Assembly: GCF_023243115.1 (NCBI RefSeq)
Contig: NZ_CP085081.1
Coordinates: 62,001 to 126,000, forward strand
Length of the DNA stretch: 64,000 nt
Reading direction: 5' to 3'
From: Sediminicoccus sp. KRV36
Lineage (GTDB): Bacteria > Pseudomonadota > Alphaproteobacteria > Acetobacterales > Acetobacteraceae
The notes under the pieces are model-generated. The model worked only from the letters and a program-made list of their open reading frames with translations, made no database searches and had not been told where the DNA came from. A program made the position numbers and the translations under genes. How positions within the stretch are numbered: position 1 is the first letter of the stretch; the number at the start of each line of letters is the position of its first letter. Below are positions 42,227 to 50,816 of the stretch, piece after piece.

Positions 42227-43573
42227 ATGGCGGGAAATCTCGACGCTAAAACGGTGGAAGCGGCGAAGAAGCGGGCCGCGCCCTATCGCATGTCAGATGG
42301 CGGCGGGTTGCTGCTGGAAGTGCGGCCGAGCGGCGCGCGCATGTGGCTGGTCCGGCTGACGGTGGACGGCAAGCGGCGGGATGTGGGCCTGGGTGGCTAT
42401 CCTGGCGTGAGCCTCAAGGAAGCGCGCGAGAAGGCGGCAGCGGCCCGCAAGATTGCAGCCGATGGCGGTGATCCGGTGGCGGAGCGTGAGCGGCTTGAGC
42501 GGGAGCAGGCGGCGCAGCGTAAGGCCGCGGCCGAGGCGGAGACCCGAACATTCCGCACGGTGGCGCTGGCCTGCATCAAGGCGGAGGCGCCCGGCTGGAA
42601 GAATGAGCGGACGGCGCTGCTCTGGCAGAACTCGCTTGAGCGATGGGCCTTCCCCGAATTGGGCGATATGCCGGTGGCGGAGGTGGATCGTGCCGCGGTG
42701 CTTCGCGCGGTGGGCGAGGTGTGGCGCACCCGCCCGGCGACGGGGCGCAAGGTGGTGCACCGCATCGCTTCCGTTCTCCGATATGCCGCCGCTCATGGCT
42801 GGCGCGCGAATGACAATGCGGCGGATGCGCGGATGCTCCGCCATGCTGGGCTTCCGGCGCTGCCGGGTGGCCGCAAGCAGCCTTCCTTACCTTGGGGGCG
42901 GTTGCCGGCCTTCATGGTGGCGCTGGACGCCATGCCGGGGCTTGGGGCGCTGGCGCTGCGCCTTGTGGTGCTGACGGCGCTGCGCTCCGGCGAGGTGCGG
43001 AATGCGCGGTGGTCCTGGCTCGCCTTCGATGGGGTGCCGACGCTGACGGTTCCAGGCGAGGTGATGAAGGGCAAAAAGACGGGCGAAGTGCTGCCGCATC
43101 GCGCGCCGCTCTCCAATGCCGCGCTTGAGGCTCTGGCGCGTGCTTATGCCGAGGCGAACGGCACCACCGCCACCGCGGCAGAGCTTCCGAAGCTGGCGGC
43201 GCTGGCGCGGGATGCGCTGATCTTTCCGAGCGCCAAGCGCACCACACCGCTTTCCGACATGGCGCTCTCTGCCGTCATGCGCCGGATGAATGCCGACAAG
43301 CCGGAGGATGCGCCGGCACCCTGGCGCGATGCGGATGGGCGCGTGGCGGTGCCGCATGGCTTCCGCGCCACCTTCTCGACATGGGTGGATGACACCCGCC
43401 CGCATGAGCGGGAGGCGGCTGAAAAGGCGCTGGCGCATGAGGTGGCGAACAAGGTGAGTGGGGCCTATCGGCGCTCCGATTTATTCGACCGGCGCGAACC
43501 GCTCATGCGGGATTGGGCGGAGCATTGCGGCAGCGGCCCGAAGCGTAAGGCGAAGGCGCGAACTGCCGCATGA
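42227..43573 (+). CDS. int: Tyrosine recombinase/integrase (P4-type, DUF4102 N-domain)
   Basis: A 448-residue integrase. The N-terminal arm-binding domain (residues 1-90, LTDKTV-like start AGNLDAKTVEAAKKR, then LLLEVRPSGARMWLVRL and GGYPGVSLKEAREKA) is of the P4/CP4-57 type. Catalytic residues are Arg253 in LTALRSGEVRNA, His377 and Arg380 in PHGFRATFSTW, His404 and Tyr414 in SGAYRRSDLF. P4-type integrases commonly use tRNA genes, which agrees with the tRNA-Glu at 40530. ATG 42227 follows GGAGCGGCGGCA; the frame upstream to 42158 runs through the arm repeats and is not likely to be coding. Confidence 0.93.
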   Translation: MAGNLDAKTVEAAKKRAAPYRMSDGGGLLLEVRPSGARMWLVRLTVDGKRRDVGLGGYPGVSLKEAREKAAAARKIAADGGDPVAERERLEREQAAQRKAAAEAETRTFRTVALACIKAEAPGWKNERTALLWQNSLERWAFPELGDMPVAEVDRAAVLRAVGEVWRTRPATGRKVVHRIASVLRYAAAHGWRANDNAADARMLRHAGLPALPGGRKQPSLPWGRLPAFMVALDAMPGLGALALRLVVLTALRSGEVRNARWSWLAFDGVPTLTVPGEVMKGKKTGEVLPHRAPLSNAALEALARAYAEANGTTATAAELPKLAALARDALIFPSAKRTTPLSDMALSAVMRRMNADKPEDAPAPWRDADGRVAVPHGFRATFSTWVDDTRPHEREAAEKALAHEVANKVSGAYRRSDLFDRREPLMRDWAEHCGSGPKRKAKARTAA

Positions 43574-43872
43574 TGGCACTGGCGAGACGTGAAAAGCGGG
43601 GCTGTGTGTTTGTGTCTGGCAACACTGGTAACGGTGGCAACAATGGCTGTTCTGTGGGGCCTTGCTGGCGTTGCCACCTTCAAAACGGCGCTGGCAACGG
43701 TGGTAACGGTGCGGGCGGCGGATGCGCGCGACTGCTGCAAGTGACGGCACGGGAATCGGCGCATTTCATGTAATCTCTGACTTGGCGGGGCTAGGTTTGG
43801 CCGCCGAACGCCCGGATTCCGAACGGGCCGCCTCGCCGCTTTTCATTCGGAACGCGCATCGGAGGCGCATGG
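43574..43872. other. Intergenic stretch with GGTAACGGTGGCAAC-type repeats, no convincing gene
   Basis: Between int and the next gene lie imperfect direct repeats of a GGTAACGGTGGCAAC-like unit (about 43625-43710). They give translated Gly-Asn runs on one strand and Thr-Val-Ala-Thr runs on the other. No ribosome-binding site or conserved protein supports either frame. A shorter promoter region for the 372-residue gene may lie at its right end. Confidence 0.4.
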
Positions 43873-44991
43873 ATGACGGAACTGAGGCCGCCGGCTGGCG
43901 GGTGGACGCTGGCGGAGGCGGCGGCGACGGTCCTGCCTGAACTCTACGCCGCGGCGGCAAAGCCGCCTCCGAAGGGTTGGTGGATGGCGGGCGGTGCGGA
44001 GGCGCACAAGAAAGAGCGCGATGCGTTCCGCCTCGCCTTTAGCCGCTTGATGGAAGGCGGAGGGTATGCCGCCGATGGAGTAGCGGAAGGCGACGCCGGG
44101 CCAAGCCCGATCTCTCCGGAAACTTGGCGCGCGGCGCATTTTCAGCTTGGGTTTCCGGGTGAGCCAAATCTGCCGGCTGAACTTATTGGGGGTGGGCAAC
44201 GCTGGCATGGCGTGCGGGTGACGGTTGCCGCCGCGGGCCTATGCGCAAGCTGCGCCGAAGTGCCGCACCCGCCATACGTTCCGCCGCTTAGTGACCTCCC
44301 GGAATGGTGGACGCTAACGCAAGCAAGCGTGTGGATTGCGCTGCGGGATACGGCGGCGGTGCGCGACGCTGGCCCGCCGCACCATGGGCGAGACACCCGC
44401 GGTGTTGTGGGCTGGCATGTGGATTGGGCATGTCGGAAACTCGACGGTGCAGAGGTGGGGCCGGACCCTGCCGCGGCCGATGAATTACTGGCGGCGGCCG
44501 CGCGCCGGGGCGCGATACGCGGGCGCGGCACACCGCACACATCGAATGATCGTCGGGAGTTGGAATCCGACGATTGGGCGCTTGTGACGATTGCCGAGGA
44601 TCAGCGGGAACGGGGCGCGAAGTATCTAGGCCCGGCGCGAGGTGACGGGTTGCACTGGCGCGGTGTGGTGGTGGCGCGGGATGATGTGGTGCGGGAGTGG
44701 CCGCCCTTTGATGATGCGGAGCGAGAGCCGGTTGAGCCTGAACCGGTCGTCCTTGGGCCGCCGGAGGCGCTACCGCTTGCGAAGCCGCCGCACGCGGTAA
44801 GTGGAGCCGCGACCGCCGCCGAAAACTGGATGCGCGAAAACGTCACCTCTGCGGGCGCGTGGAAGCGCGATGGCGCAATCCGAGCATGTCAGAACAAGAC
44901 CGGCGCGACTTATAGGGAGGCGCTGGCAGCATGGAACGCGCTTCCCGAAGGTTTAAAAGGCACGCGAGGGCGCCCGCGCGCTGCTCAATAA
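43873..44991 (+). CDS. Element-encoded protein of unknown function (372 residues)
   Basis: A long open frame with ATG 43873 after GGAGGCGC. The N-terminal half has Trp-rich segments (GGWTLAEAAATVLPELYAA, SDLPEWWTLTQASVWIALRD) that each look like small helix-turn-helix or substrate-binding modules. The C-terminal 60 residues (AAENWMRENVTSAGAWKRDG then ATYREALAAWNALPE) resemble winged-helix-like DNA-binding segments used by phage proteins. No family name is assigned. Codon use is less GC3-biased than in core genes, as for acquired DNA. It is followed by a hairpin terminator. Confidence 0.65.
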   Translation: MTELRPPAGGWTLAEAAATVLPELYAAAAKPPPKGWWMAGGAEAHKKERDAFRLAFSRLMEGGGYAADGVAEGDAGPSPISPETWRAAHFQLGFPGEPNLPAELIGGGQRWHGVRVTVAAAGLCASCAEVPHPPYVPPLSDLPEWWTLTQASVWIALRDTAAVRDAGPPHHGRDTRGVVGWHVDWACRKLDGAEVGPDPAAADELLAAAARRGAIRGRGTPHTSNDRRELESDDWALVTIAEDQRERGAKYLGPARGDGLHWRGVVVARDDVVREWPPFDDAEREPVEPEPVVLGPPEALPLAKPPHAVSGAATAAENWMRENVTSAGAWKRDGAIRACQNKTGATYREALAAWNALPEGLKGTRGRPRAAQ

Positions 44992-45036
44992 ATCGGGCAG
45001 CGGGCGCCCGCTGTTTGATTTTCGTGCCCGATTTTC
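44991..45036 (+). terminator. Nested hairpin terminator
   Basis: An outer perfect stem, AATCGGGCA (44991-44999) with TGCCCGATT (45025-45033), encloses CAGCGGGC/GCCCGCTG (44998-45013) followed by TTTGATTTT. Either hairpin could terminate the preceding gene. Confidence 0.6.
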
Positions 45037-45098
45037 TGCCTGCCATCTCTGCCGCATGGCGAGCCATCCCGGCCCGCTGAGCGTCATGAGGTGCCACC

Positions 45099-45326
45099 TT
45101 GGCTTCCCAACACACCACACCGCGCCGGAAGCGGCGCCCGGATGAGCGGCCCGCGCCGATGCGCGACGCCATCTCCTACACCCTGCCCGATGCCTCGCGC
45201 CTGAGCGGCCTGAGCGTTGCCACGTTGCGGCGCCGTGCTGCGGATGGTGCGCTCCGGCTGTTCCGCTGTGGTGGGCGCACGCTGGCCGATGGCGCTTCGC
45301 TGCGCCGGATGCTTGGCGCTGAATGA
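45099..45326 (+). CDS. Excisionase-like helix-turn-helix protein
   Basis: A 75-residue protein. A basic N-terminal arm (PRRKRRPDERP) precedes YTLPDASRLSGLSVATLRRR, ADGALRLFRCGGRTLADGAS and LRRML, the winged-helix pattern of MerR/AlpA-like excisionases. It is probably the recombination directionality factor or a transcription switch for the element. The start is TTG 45099, because GAGGTG is correctly spaced; an ATG at 45159 would remove the basic arm. It is close to the integrase module. Confidence 0.68.
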   Translation: MASQHTTPRRKRRPDERPAPMRDAISYTLPDASRLSGLSVATLRRRAADGALRLFRCGGRTLADGASLRRMLGAE

Positions 45327-45457
45327 AAACCGCCGGGCGCAGCGTGTGCGACCCGGCGGCGGTGCAGAACAAAAGCGGCTTCTCAACACCCGCAAAATAC
45401 TGCGCCCGCGTGCCTGACGCCAGCACTAACCGCCCGGTTCCGACAAGGAACCGACCC

Positions 45458-45601
45458 ATGACAAAAATTCTTAGCCTGCTGAGCGAAGCCGCCGAGGCTC
45501 GCCGCCGCGGCGACTTGGCTGCCGCCATGGCCGCCGAACTCGCTGCCGTTTTGGTGGCCCGCACCCTGACCGCCACCACGCGGCCGGAGGTGCGGCAATG
45601 A
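45458..45601 (+). CDS. Very small helical protein (47 residues)
   Basis: Starts MTKILSLLSEAAEARRRGDL, with AAGGAA eight bases upstream of ATG 45458. The whole chain is one or two Ala/Arg-rich helices. The stop overlaps the next start (ATGA at 45598-45601), so it is probably translated as the first gene of the replication group. It is too small to assign a function. Confidence 0.5.
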   Translation: MTKILSLLSEAAEARRRGDLAAAMAAELAAVLVARTLTATTRPEVRQ

Positions 45602-45936
45602 GCGCGCATCCCTTCCCGCGCCATGGTGCTGCACCGCGCCTCGATATTGCCGCGGTGGCGCGTGCCGCTCTCCCGCATCTGCCGGAACTCTGCCGGCGGT
45701 GGCTGCCGGGCGGAAAGCAAATCGGTGCCGAATGGACATGCGGCAGCCTGGCCGGCGAGCCGGGCGCATCCTGCCGCGTGAATCTCCGCACCGGCCGATG
45801 GGCGGACTTCGCCGCGGGCCAGAAGGGCGGCGATGTGGTGAGCCTCGCCGCGGCGGTGCATCGCCTGACCCAAGCCGAGGCCGCCGAGCGGCTGGCGCAA
45901 ATGCTTGGCATGGGAGGCGCGAACCATGGCCGCTAA
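45598..45936 (+). CDS. Primase-type zinc-finger (CHC2-like) protein
   Basis: A 112-residue protein resembling the isolated N-terminal zinc-binding domain of phage and plasmid primases: ELCRRWLPGGKQIGAEWTCG, ASCRVNLRTGRWADFAAGQK, then GGDVVSLAAAVHRLTQAEAA, the DnaG-like GGD(x)xxL block. The zinc ligands are fewer than in full CHC2 fingers (three Cys visible). It overlaps the following DUF927-type gene by 11 bp, and together they look like a split primase-helicase module. Confidence 0.72.
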   Translation: MSAHPFPRHGAAPRLDIAAVARAALPHLPELCRRWLPGGKQIGAEWTCGSLAGEPGASCRVNLRTGRWADFAAGQKGGDVVSLAAAVHRLTQAEAAERLAQMLGMGGANHGR

Positions 45937-47725
45937 TCCCTTCGCGCCCCTTGGCGCTGTGCCTGAGGTGCAGGAAATGCCCGAAGCCGTTGCGTCCTGG
46001 CAGGCGGAATTGCCGGCACCGGAGGAACCGCCGGAGGCGTTGCGCCATCCCCGGCTTGGCGTGCCGGTTTGCGGGTGGACCTACCGGGATGCGGAGCAAC
46101 GCCCGCTGTTCCGGGTGTTCCGCTTCAATCTGCCCGATGGCCGCAAAGAGTTTTCGCCGCTGACATTCGGCACCGCGAAAGAGCAACGGCGCTGGCACTG
46201 GAAGGCACCGCCGGCACCGCGCCCGCTCTATGGCCTGGCGGACCTCGCCGCGCGGCCTGACGCGCCCGTGATATTGTGCGAAGGCGAGAAGGCCGCCGAT
46301 GCTGCCGCGGTGCTTTTCCCGGAGCATGTGGCGATGTCCTGGCCGGGCGGCAGCGGTGCCACCGGCAAGGCCGATTGGAGCCCGCTGGAAGGCCGCCACG
46401 TCATCATCTGGCCCGATCATGACGCGCCGGGTGCAGAGGCGGCAGGCAAGCTCCACACGGCGCTGGCGGAAGCCGGAGCGGCTTGCGCGGCGGTGGTGGA
46501 GATCCCTGCCGACTGGCCGGAGAAGTGGGATTTGGCCGATGCGCTGCCGCCCGATGTGACGGTGGAGACGTTGCGGCAGATGGTGGCCGATGCGGAGGCG
46601 CAAGCGGTGCCGCCGCAAGGCGAGGATGCGCCGAAGATGCCGCGCCCCTTCTTCATGCGCGCCAGTGGCGTGTGGTGGCAGGCGGAGCCGATGGAAGGCG
46701 GACGCGATGTGGTGCAGCCGGTGCATGTGTGCGGGCCGCTCCGGGTGGTGGCCGCGACGAATAACGGCACCGGGCAGGCTTGGGGCGCTTTGCTGGAATG
46801 GGAGGATGCGGACGGGCGGCAACATCAATGGGCGATGCCGCGCGCCATGCTGGCCGGTGACGGGCAAGAGGTGCGCTCCCATCTTCTCGACGGCGGCTTG
46901 TTCCTGGCTTCCAGCCGCAAGGCACGGGAGAAGCTGGCCGAGTATCTGACGCGCGCCAATCCGCCCGACCGCGTGCGGGTGGTTTCGCGGATTGGGTGGC
47001 ATGGTGCGGCAGGCGCGCGGGTGTTCGTCCTGCCGGATGCCACCATGGGCCGCCTGGCCGGCGAGCGGGTGATGCTGCAAACCGAGCGGCCCGACGCGCT
47101 GCCGCCGCTCCATCAATCCGGCACGCTGGCCGAGTGGCAAAGTGATTTGGCGGCGCTGGCGGTGGGGAACTCTCGCCTGGGCTTCGCGCTGGCGGTGGGT
47201 TTCGCGGCACCGCTTGCGGCGCTGATCGGCGCGGAGGGTGGCGGCTTTCATTTCCGCGGGCCTTCCAGCGTGGGGAAATCCACCGCTTTGCATGTCGCTG
47301 GCAGCGTGTGGGGCGGCGGCGGTTTGCGCGGGTGGTGCCGAAGCTGGCGCACCACGGATAATTCCCTGGAAGCGGTGGCGGCGGCGCATTGCGATTTGCT
47401 GCTGTGCCTCGACGAAATGGGCGAGGCCGGGGCCGAGACGGTGGCGAGTGCGGCCTACATGTTGGCGAACGGTGCCGGCAAAGGCCGCGCCGGGCGGGAT
47501 GGCAGCGCGCGCCGGGTGGCGGAGTGGCGCAGGTTTTCCGCCATTCTTGCGCGATGGCTGGCGGATGCAGAAGCGCAACGACGCCCGAAAATCACTCTCT
47601 CCGGCGCGGCGTTCTCCGAAGCTGGCGACTTGGGCGATTTACCAGCCAGTCTGAAAGCCTTGGAAATCTTGGAGTTTCCTCGGCGAAAATGTAGCGGAGT
47701 TGGTTGCAGCACATGGGCAGCGTAA
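45926..47725 (+). CDS. Toprim/DUF927-type primase-helicase protein, C-terminus disrupted
   Basis: A 599-codon frame starting at ATG 45926 after GGGAGGCGC. The N-terminal part has a Toprim-like core (PVILCEGEKAADAAAVLFPE near 110-130; IIWPDHDAPGAEAAG near 160). From about 240 comes a DUF927 domain with Walker A GPSSVGKST, LLLCLDEMGEAGAETVASAA (Walker B-like) and GAGKGRAGRDGSARRVAEWR. Family members go on for about another 200-300 residues with a conserved beta-rich segment; here the match stops near 47530 and is replaced by an unrelated 60-residue tail rich in basic residues. The gene is therefore probably truncated by a deletion or rearrangement and inactive. Confidence 0.75.
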   Translation: MAANPFAPLGAVPEVQEMPEAVASWQAELPAPEEPPEALRHPRLGVPVCGWTYRDAEQRPLFRVFRFNLPDGRKEFSPLTFGTAKEQRRWHWKAPPAPRPLYGLADLAARPDAPVILCEGEKAADAAAVLFPEHVAMSWPGGSGATGKADWSPLEGRHVIIWPDHDAPGAEAAGKLHTALAEAGAACAAVVEIPADWPEKWDLADALPPDVTVETLRQMVADAEAQAVPPQGEDAPKMPRPFFMRASGVWWQAEPMEGGRDVVQPVHVCGPLRVVAATNNGTGQAWGALLEWEDADGRQHQWAMPRAMLAGDGQEVRSHLLDGGLFLASSRKAREKLAEYLTRANPPDRVRVVSRIGWHGAAGARVFVLPDATMGRLAGERVMLQTERPDALPPLHQSGTLAEWQSDLAALAVGNSRLGFALAVGFAAPLAALIGAEGGGFHFRGPSSVGKSTALHVAGSVWGGGGLRGWCRSWRTTDNSLEAVAAAHCDLLLCLDEMGEAGAETVASAAYMLANGAGKGRAGRDGSARRVAEWRRFSAILARWLADAEAQRRPKITLSGAAFSEAGDLGDLPASLKALEILEFPRRKCSGVGCSTWAA

Positions 47726-47887
47726 AGAACTGCTGCCGAATCGTCGATTGGCAAGCCCATTCTCTGGCCCGTGCGTCTGGGTACCGCCACCGCCAATTAC
47801 CAAGTCGGCCTCGCCACCGTGGCGGCCCTCGCTGCCGACACCACCGTCCGCGCCGTGCTGCAGCGCGTTCCGGCGTCCGGCGCATGA
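47726..47887 (+). pseudogene. 3' remnant of a phage structural gene
   Basis: After the stop of the DUF927 gene the same frame stays open to TGA 47885-47887, encoding about 38 recognisable residues (PVRLGTATANYQVGLATVAA then DTTVRAVLQRVPASGA) that read like the C-terminus of a structural protein. The stop overlaps the next ATG (47884), the usual coupling within a late operon. The 5' part, and any upstream head genes, are missing. Confidence 0.55.
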
Positions 47888-48537
47888 GCGCGGCCCAGAG
47901 CGGCGTGAACCCGCACACCACACGCGGCTATCGCAACCGCAATCCGGGGAACATCGAGCATGTCCCGACCAACAAATGGCAGGGCCTCGCTGAGCCGCCC
48001 TCGGATGGGCGTTTCTGCCGCTTCACCAGCCACGAGTTGGGCATTCGCGCACTGGCACTGCTGCTGACCACATACCAGGACCGGCACCAGCTGCGAACGC
48101 CGCGCGCGATCATCACGCGCTGGGCGCCCAAGGTGGAGAACGATACCGAAGCGTATATCGCAGTGGTGGCGCGGCGGATCGGCGTCGGACCGGATGATGC
48201 GATCGACCTGCATCGGCATGATCACCTTCGCCCGCTCGTGGAGGCGATCATCCACCACGAATGCGCGGGGCTGTCCTATCCAGCCGCGGTGATCGATCGC
48301 GCGCTCACCCTCGCCGGGGCGCCACCTGCGCCGCCGGTCACCTTGCGTGACGTCGCTACCATCACCGACACCGGTCGCGGCGCGCTGCTGGTCGGCGCGG
48401 CGGGTATCGCCACCGCCGTCGTCCAGGCGACACCCGCCATCCAGGCCCTGGGCAGCCTGGCGCCAGCGGTCGCCATCGCGCTGATCGCCGCGGCGGTGGT
48501 CGGTGTACTGGCCTGGCGCCTGCGGCGGCCCGCATGA
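47884..48537 (+). CDS. Phage structural/lysozyme-like protein with C-terminal membrane segments
   Basis: A 217-residue protein. Residues 13-145 match the phage 'structural protein' family defined by TRGYRNRNPGNIE, WQGLAEPPSDGRFCRFTSHE, LGIRALALLLTTYQD and VENDTEAYIAVVARRIGVGP, a small lysozyme-like virion protein in many proteobacterial prophages. The C-terminal 65 residues hold two hydrophobic helices (LLVGAAGIATAVVQA and APAVAIALIAAAVVGVLAW), suggesting a spanin- or holin-like membrane part fused to it. It is coupled to the genes on both sides (4-bp overlaps). Confidence 0.75.
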   Translation: MSAAQSGVNPHTTRGYRNRNPGNIEHVPTNKWQGLAEPPSDGRFCRFTSHELGIRALALLLTTYQDRHQLRTPRAIITRWAPKVENDTEAYIAVVARRIGVGPDDAIDLHRHDHLRPLVEAIIHHECAGLSYPAAVIDRALTLAGAPPAPPVTLRDVATITDTGRGALLVGAAGIATAVVQATPAIQALGSLAPAVAIALIAAAVVGVLAWRLRRPA

Positions 48538-48839
48538 ACGCCTTTGCCGAAGCCCTGGCCGTGCTCCACGCCGATCCCAATCTCGGCGAGGACGCGGTCT
48601 ACCTGCCACCCGGCAATGGCGCGCCCGTGCCCTGCCGGGTGCTGCGGCGGCAACCCGATCCGGTGTTGGATTTGGGACAGCACCATGTCCGGCAAGCCGG
48701 CTGGGTGTTCGAGATCCAGGTCGCGGAGGTGGCGTCCCCCGAGAAGGGCGGCCAGCTCCAACTCGCCGCCGGCGCCCGCGAGATCTTTGACGTGCAGCTG
48801 GACGAGGCGATGCTCAGCCACCGGGTCTCGGTCCGATGA
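48534..48839 (+). CDS. Phage head-tail joining-like protein
   Basis: A 101-residue protein, MNAFAEALAVLHADPNLGED at its start, with the beta-rich segment VPCRVLRRQPDPVLDLGQ and VFEIQVAEVASPEKGGQLQL. This resembles the small gpFII-like head-tail joining proteins of alphaproteobacterial siphophages. Its presence implies the module once joined a head, arguing for prophage ancestry. It overlaps genes on both sides by 4 bp. Confidence 0.65.
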   Translation: MNAFAEALAVLHADPNLGEDAVYLPPGNGAPVPCRVLRRQPDPVLDLGQHHVRQAGWVFEIQVAEVASPEKGGQLQLAAGAREIFDVQLDEAMLSHRVSVR

Positions 48840-49270
48840 CCCAGCGCGAGACGGCCATGGCGGCACTCCTGGCCGTGCTTCAGGCAGGCCTGCCGGGTCA
48901 CAGCGTGCTGCGCGCGACCGGCACGCCAGAGCCCATTCCCAACGGCCAGGCGCTGATCCTGCTGCATGACGGCAGCTGCGAGGCGGCCGAACCGCTGCTC
49001 TCGCCGCTGCGCTACGAGATCATCTGGAACGCGCCCATCACCCTCGACGCGGAGACCGCCGCCATCCGAGAGGGTACGGTCGAGGCACTGGCCGCTCTGC
49101 TGGTGGCGGATCCCGGCCTCGGCGGCGCCGTTGATTGGGCCGAAATCGGCATGCCCGAGGCCGAGGTCATGTCCTCGCCCTCCCTCGAAGGCCACGGCCA
49201 GCAACCGCCCGTCTTCTCCATCTCGATCCCCATCCGCCTGCACTACGTGGCCGACAGCCCCGCGGGCTGA
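48836..49270 (+). CDS. Phage tail terminator/completion-like protein
   Basis: A 144-residue protein with an alpha/beta pattern of the gpU-like tail-terminator type: AMAALLAVLQAGLPGHSVLR, ALILLHDGSCEAAEPLLSP, YEIIWNAPITLDAET and a final strand block VFSISIPIRLHYVAD. Position directly between the joining protein and tail tube genes is where tail terminators are found. The name rests on fold pattern and synteny. Confidence 0.65.
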   Translation: MTQRETAMAALLAVLQAGLPGHSVLRATGTPEPIPNGQALILLHDGSCEAAEPLLSPLRYEIIWNAPITLDAETAAIREGTVEALAALLVADPGLGGAVDWAEIGMPEAEVMSSPSLEGHGQQPPVFSISIPIRLHYVADSPAG

Positions 49271-49315
49271 GCCTCCCCCACCCATCCACCGCCACCCTGC
49301 AAGGAGACCGCCACG

Positions 49316-50278
49316 ATGCCCGTCGGCGCACAAGGCAAAGCCGTCTCGCTGTTCCAGCAGACCGAGGCCACAGAGGCTGTAAAGCCCACCGGCAATTATC
49401 GTCGGCTGCCGGTCAAAAGCTTCTCGCTCGCCCCCACCGAGAACATCCAGAGCGAGGTCGTGCTGTCCAGCTCCGCCACAACGCGCGATCCGATGGACCC
49501 CTACCGGGACTTCATCGACCTCGCCGGCGATGCGGTGGTGCCACTCGATCTGACCAATATCGGCCACTGGCTGCGCATGCTGCTGGGCGCGCCGACCAGC
49601 TCGGGCACCACCAACTTCACGCATGTCTTTCAGTCCGGCTCCAATGCCCTGCCGAGTGCCGCCTTCGAGAAGGTCTATGGCGACGTCTCCGGTGCCCATG
49701 AGGGCTATCTCGGCGTGCGGGCGAACACCATGAGCCTGCCTATCCAGCCGAGCGGCGCCGCGGACGTGACCTTTGGTCTGATGGGGCTGAGCTACACGCC
49801 CAACCTGACCTCGGCCCCTGGCACGCCCACCACCGCCACCTTCGAGCGGTTCAATCGCTTCCAGGGCAGCATCCAGCGCAATGGTGCAGCGCTGCCGGCC
49901 TTCATGACAGGGACCATCAACTTCTCGAACTCGATGGAGCCCGTAAAGGCCATCCGCAACGACCGCCGCATTGAGGGCATCGACTGGGCGGAGCCCACCG
50001 CAACCTTCGAGGGCACGGTCCGGCTCACCACGGCGAATGCCCCCATCCTGACCGATGCCATCGCCGGCACGCCCTGCTCCTTCACCTACGCGCTGACGAT
50101 CAGCGGCACCAAGTCGCTGGCCGTCTTCCTGCCGCGCATGACGCTGACGCCGACCGGCCCACGGCTGGAGGGACCCATGGGGATTGATATCCCCGTCCGC
50201 GGCACCGGCAGCTTTGATACGATCGCCGCGTGCATGATGCGCGCGACGCTGCTCAACCAAACCGCCACCTACAGCTGA
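49316..50278 (+). CDS. Phage major tail tube protein
   Basis: A 320-residue, Thr/Ser-rich, beta-dominated protein with the tube-protein hallmarks PVKSFSLAPTENIQSEVVLS, RDPMDPYRDFIDLAGDAVVP, DVTFGLMGLSYTPN and FMTGTINFSNSMEPVKAIRN. It would polymerise into the non-contractile tail. It has an upstream AAGGAGA ribosome-binding site, the strongest in the module, as expected for a highly made structural protein. No sheath gene accompanies it, so the tail is siphophage-like. Confidence 0.8.
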   Translation: MPVGAQGKAVSLFQQTEATEAVKPTGNYRRLPVKSFSLAPTENIQSEVVLSSSATTRDPMDPYRDFIDLAGDAVVPLDLTNIGHWLRMLLGAPTSSGTTNFTHVFQSGSNALPSAAFEKVYGDVSGAHEGYLGVRANTMSLPIQPSGAADVTFGLMGLSYTPNLTSAPGTPTTATFERFNRFQGSIQRNGAALPAFMTGTINFSNSMEPVKAIRNDRRIEGIDWAEPTATFEGTVRLTTANAPILTDAIAGTPCSFTYALTISGTKSLAVFLPRMTLTPTGPRLEGPMGIDIPVRGTGSFDTIAACMMRATLLNQTATYS

Positions 50279-50288
50279 GGGCCGCGCC

Positions 50289-50816
50289 ATGCTGAAACTC
50301 AATCTCAAGCCCGAGCCCACTTGGCTCGAAATCGGCGGCGGGCTCCGCGTGAAGGTGCCGCCGCTGGACACCGCCATCCTCCGCGCCGTCGAGTATCAGG
50401 CCTTCCAGGCCTATGCCGCGATGAAGTCGGTGGCCAATGCCGGCGATGACACGGTGACCCTGGATACCGTGGCCGTGGCGCGGCTGGAGGGTGCCTATGC
50501 GCTGGCCCGCACCCGTGCCTTGGCTGATCAGATCATGGATTGGGAGGGCATTGGCGGCGAGGATGGCAGCGCCCTGGCGCCGGCCGGTGCGGCGCTCGAC
50601 GCTTTCGCCGCACACCCCATGGCAGGGCCTGCCTTTGCGCGGGCCTATGAGGCGACGGTCGGGCCGCTGCTCGCGGAGGGAAACGGCTCCGGGAATTCCT
50701 TGCCTGGCGATGGGGCGGGGGCGACCGCTACTGCGCCGGATGCCTCGCCGGCGGGAACGGGCGATGCGGCGGTTGCCCCGCCATCCGCCACGCCCCGCAA
50801 AGCCGCGAAGGCGTAG
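50289..50816 (+). CDS. Tail assembly chaperone, 0-frame product (gpG-like)
   Basis: A 175-residue product beginning MLKLNLKPEPTWLEIGGGLR. The conserved part is the first 130 residues (PLDTAILRAVEYQAFQAYAA; AGPAFARAYEATVGPLLAEG). Immediately after comes a slippery heptamer, and the remaining 0-frame residues are low complexity (Ala, Pro, Gly, Thr), as expected of sequence not selected in that frame. By position (tube, chaperone, tape measure) and size it is the G protein of a G/GT chaperone pair. Confidence 0.75.
   Translation: MLKLNLKPEPTWLEIGGGLRVKVPPLDTAILRAVEYQAFQAYAAMKSVANAGDDTVTLDTVAVARLEGAYALARTRALADQIMDWEGIGGEDGSALAPAGAALDAFAAHPMAGPAFARAYEATVGPLLAEGNGSGNSLPGDGAGATATAPDASPAGTGDAAVAPPSATPRKAAKA

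Noticed and set aside
43465..43764. Minus-strand frame rich in Thr-Val-Ala repeats after the integrase
   Set aside because: It is generated by short DNA repeats, overlaps the integrase 3' end and has no ribosome-binding site.
47704..47883. N-terminal extension of the lysozyme-like phage protein
   Set aside because: It is Arg/His-rich out-of-frame sequence over the structural-gene remnant; the coupled ATG at 47884 fits the family start.
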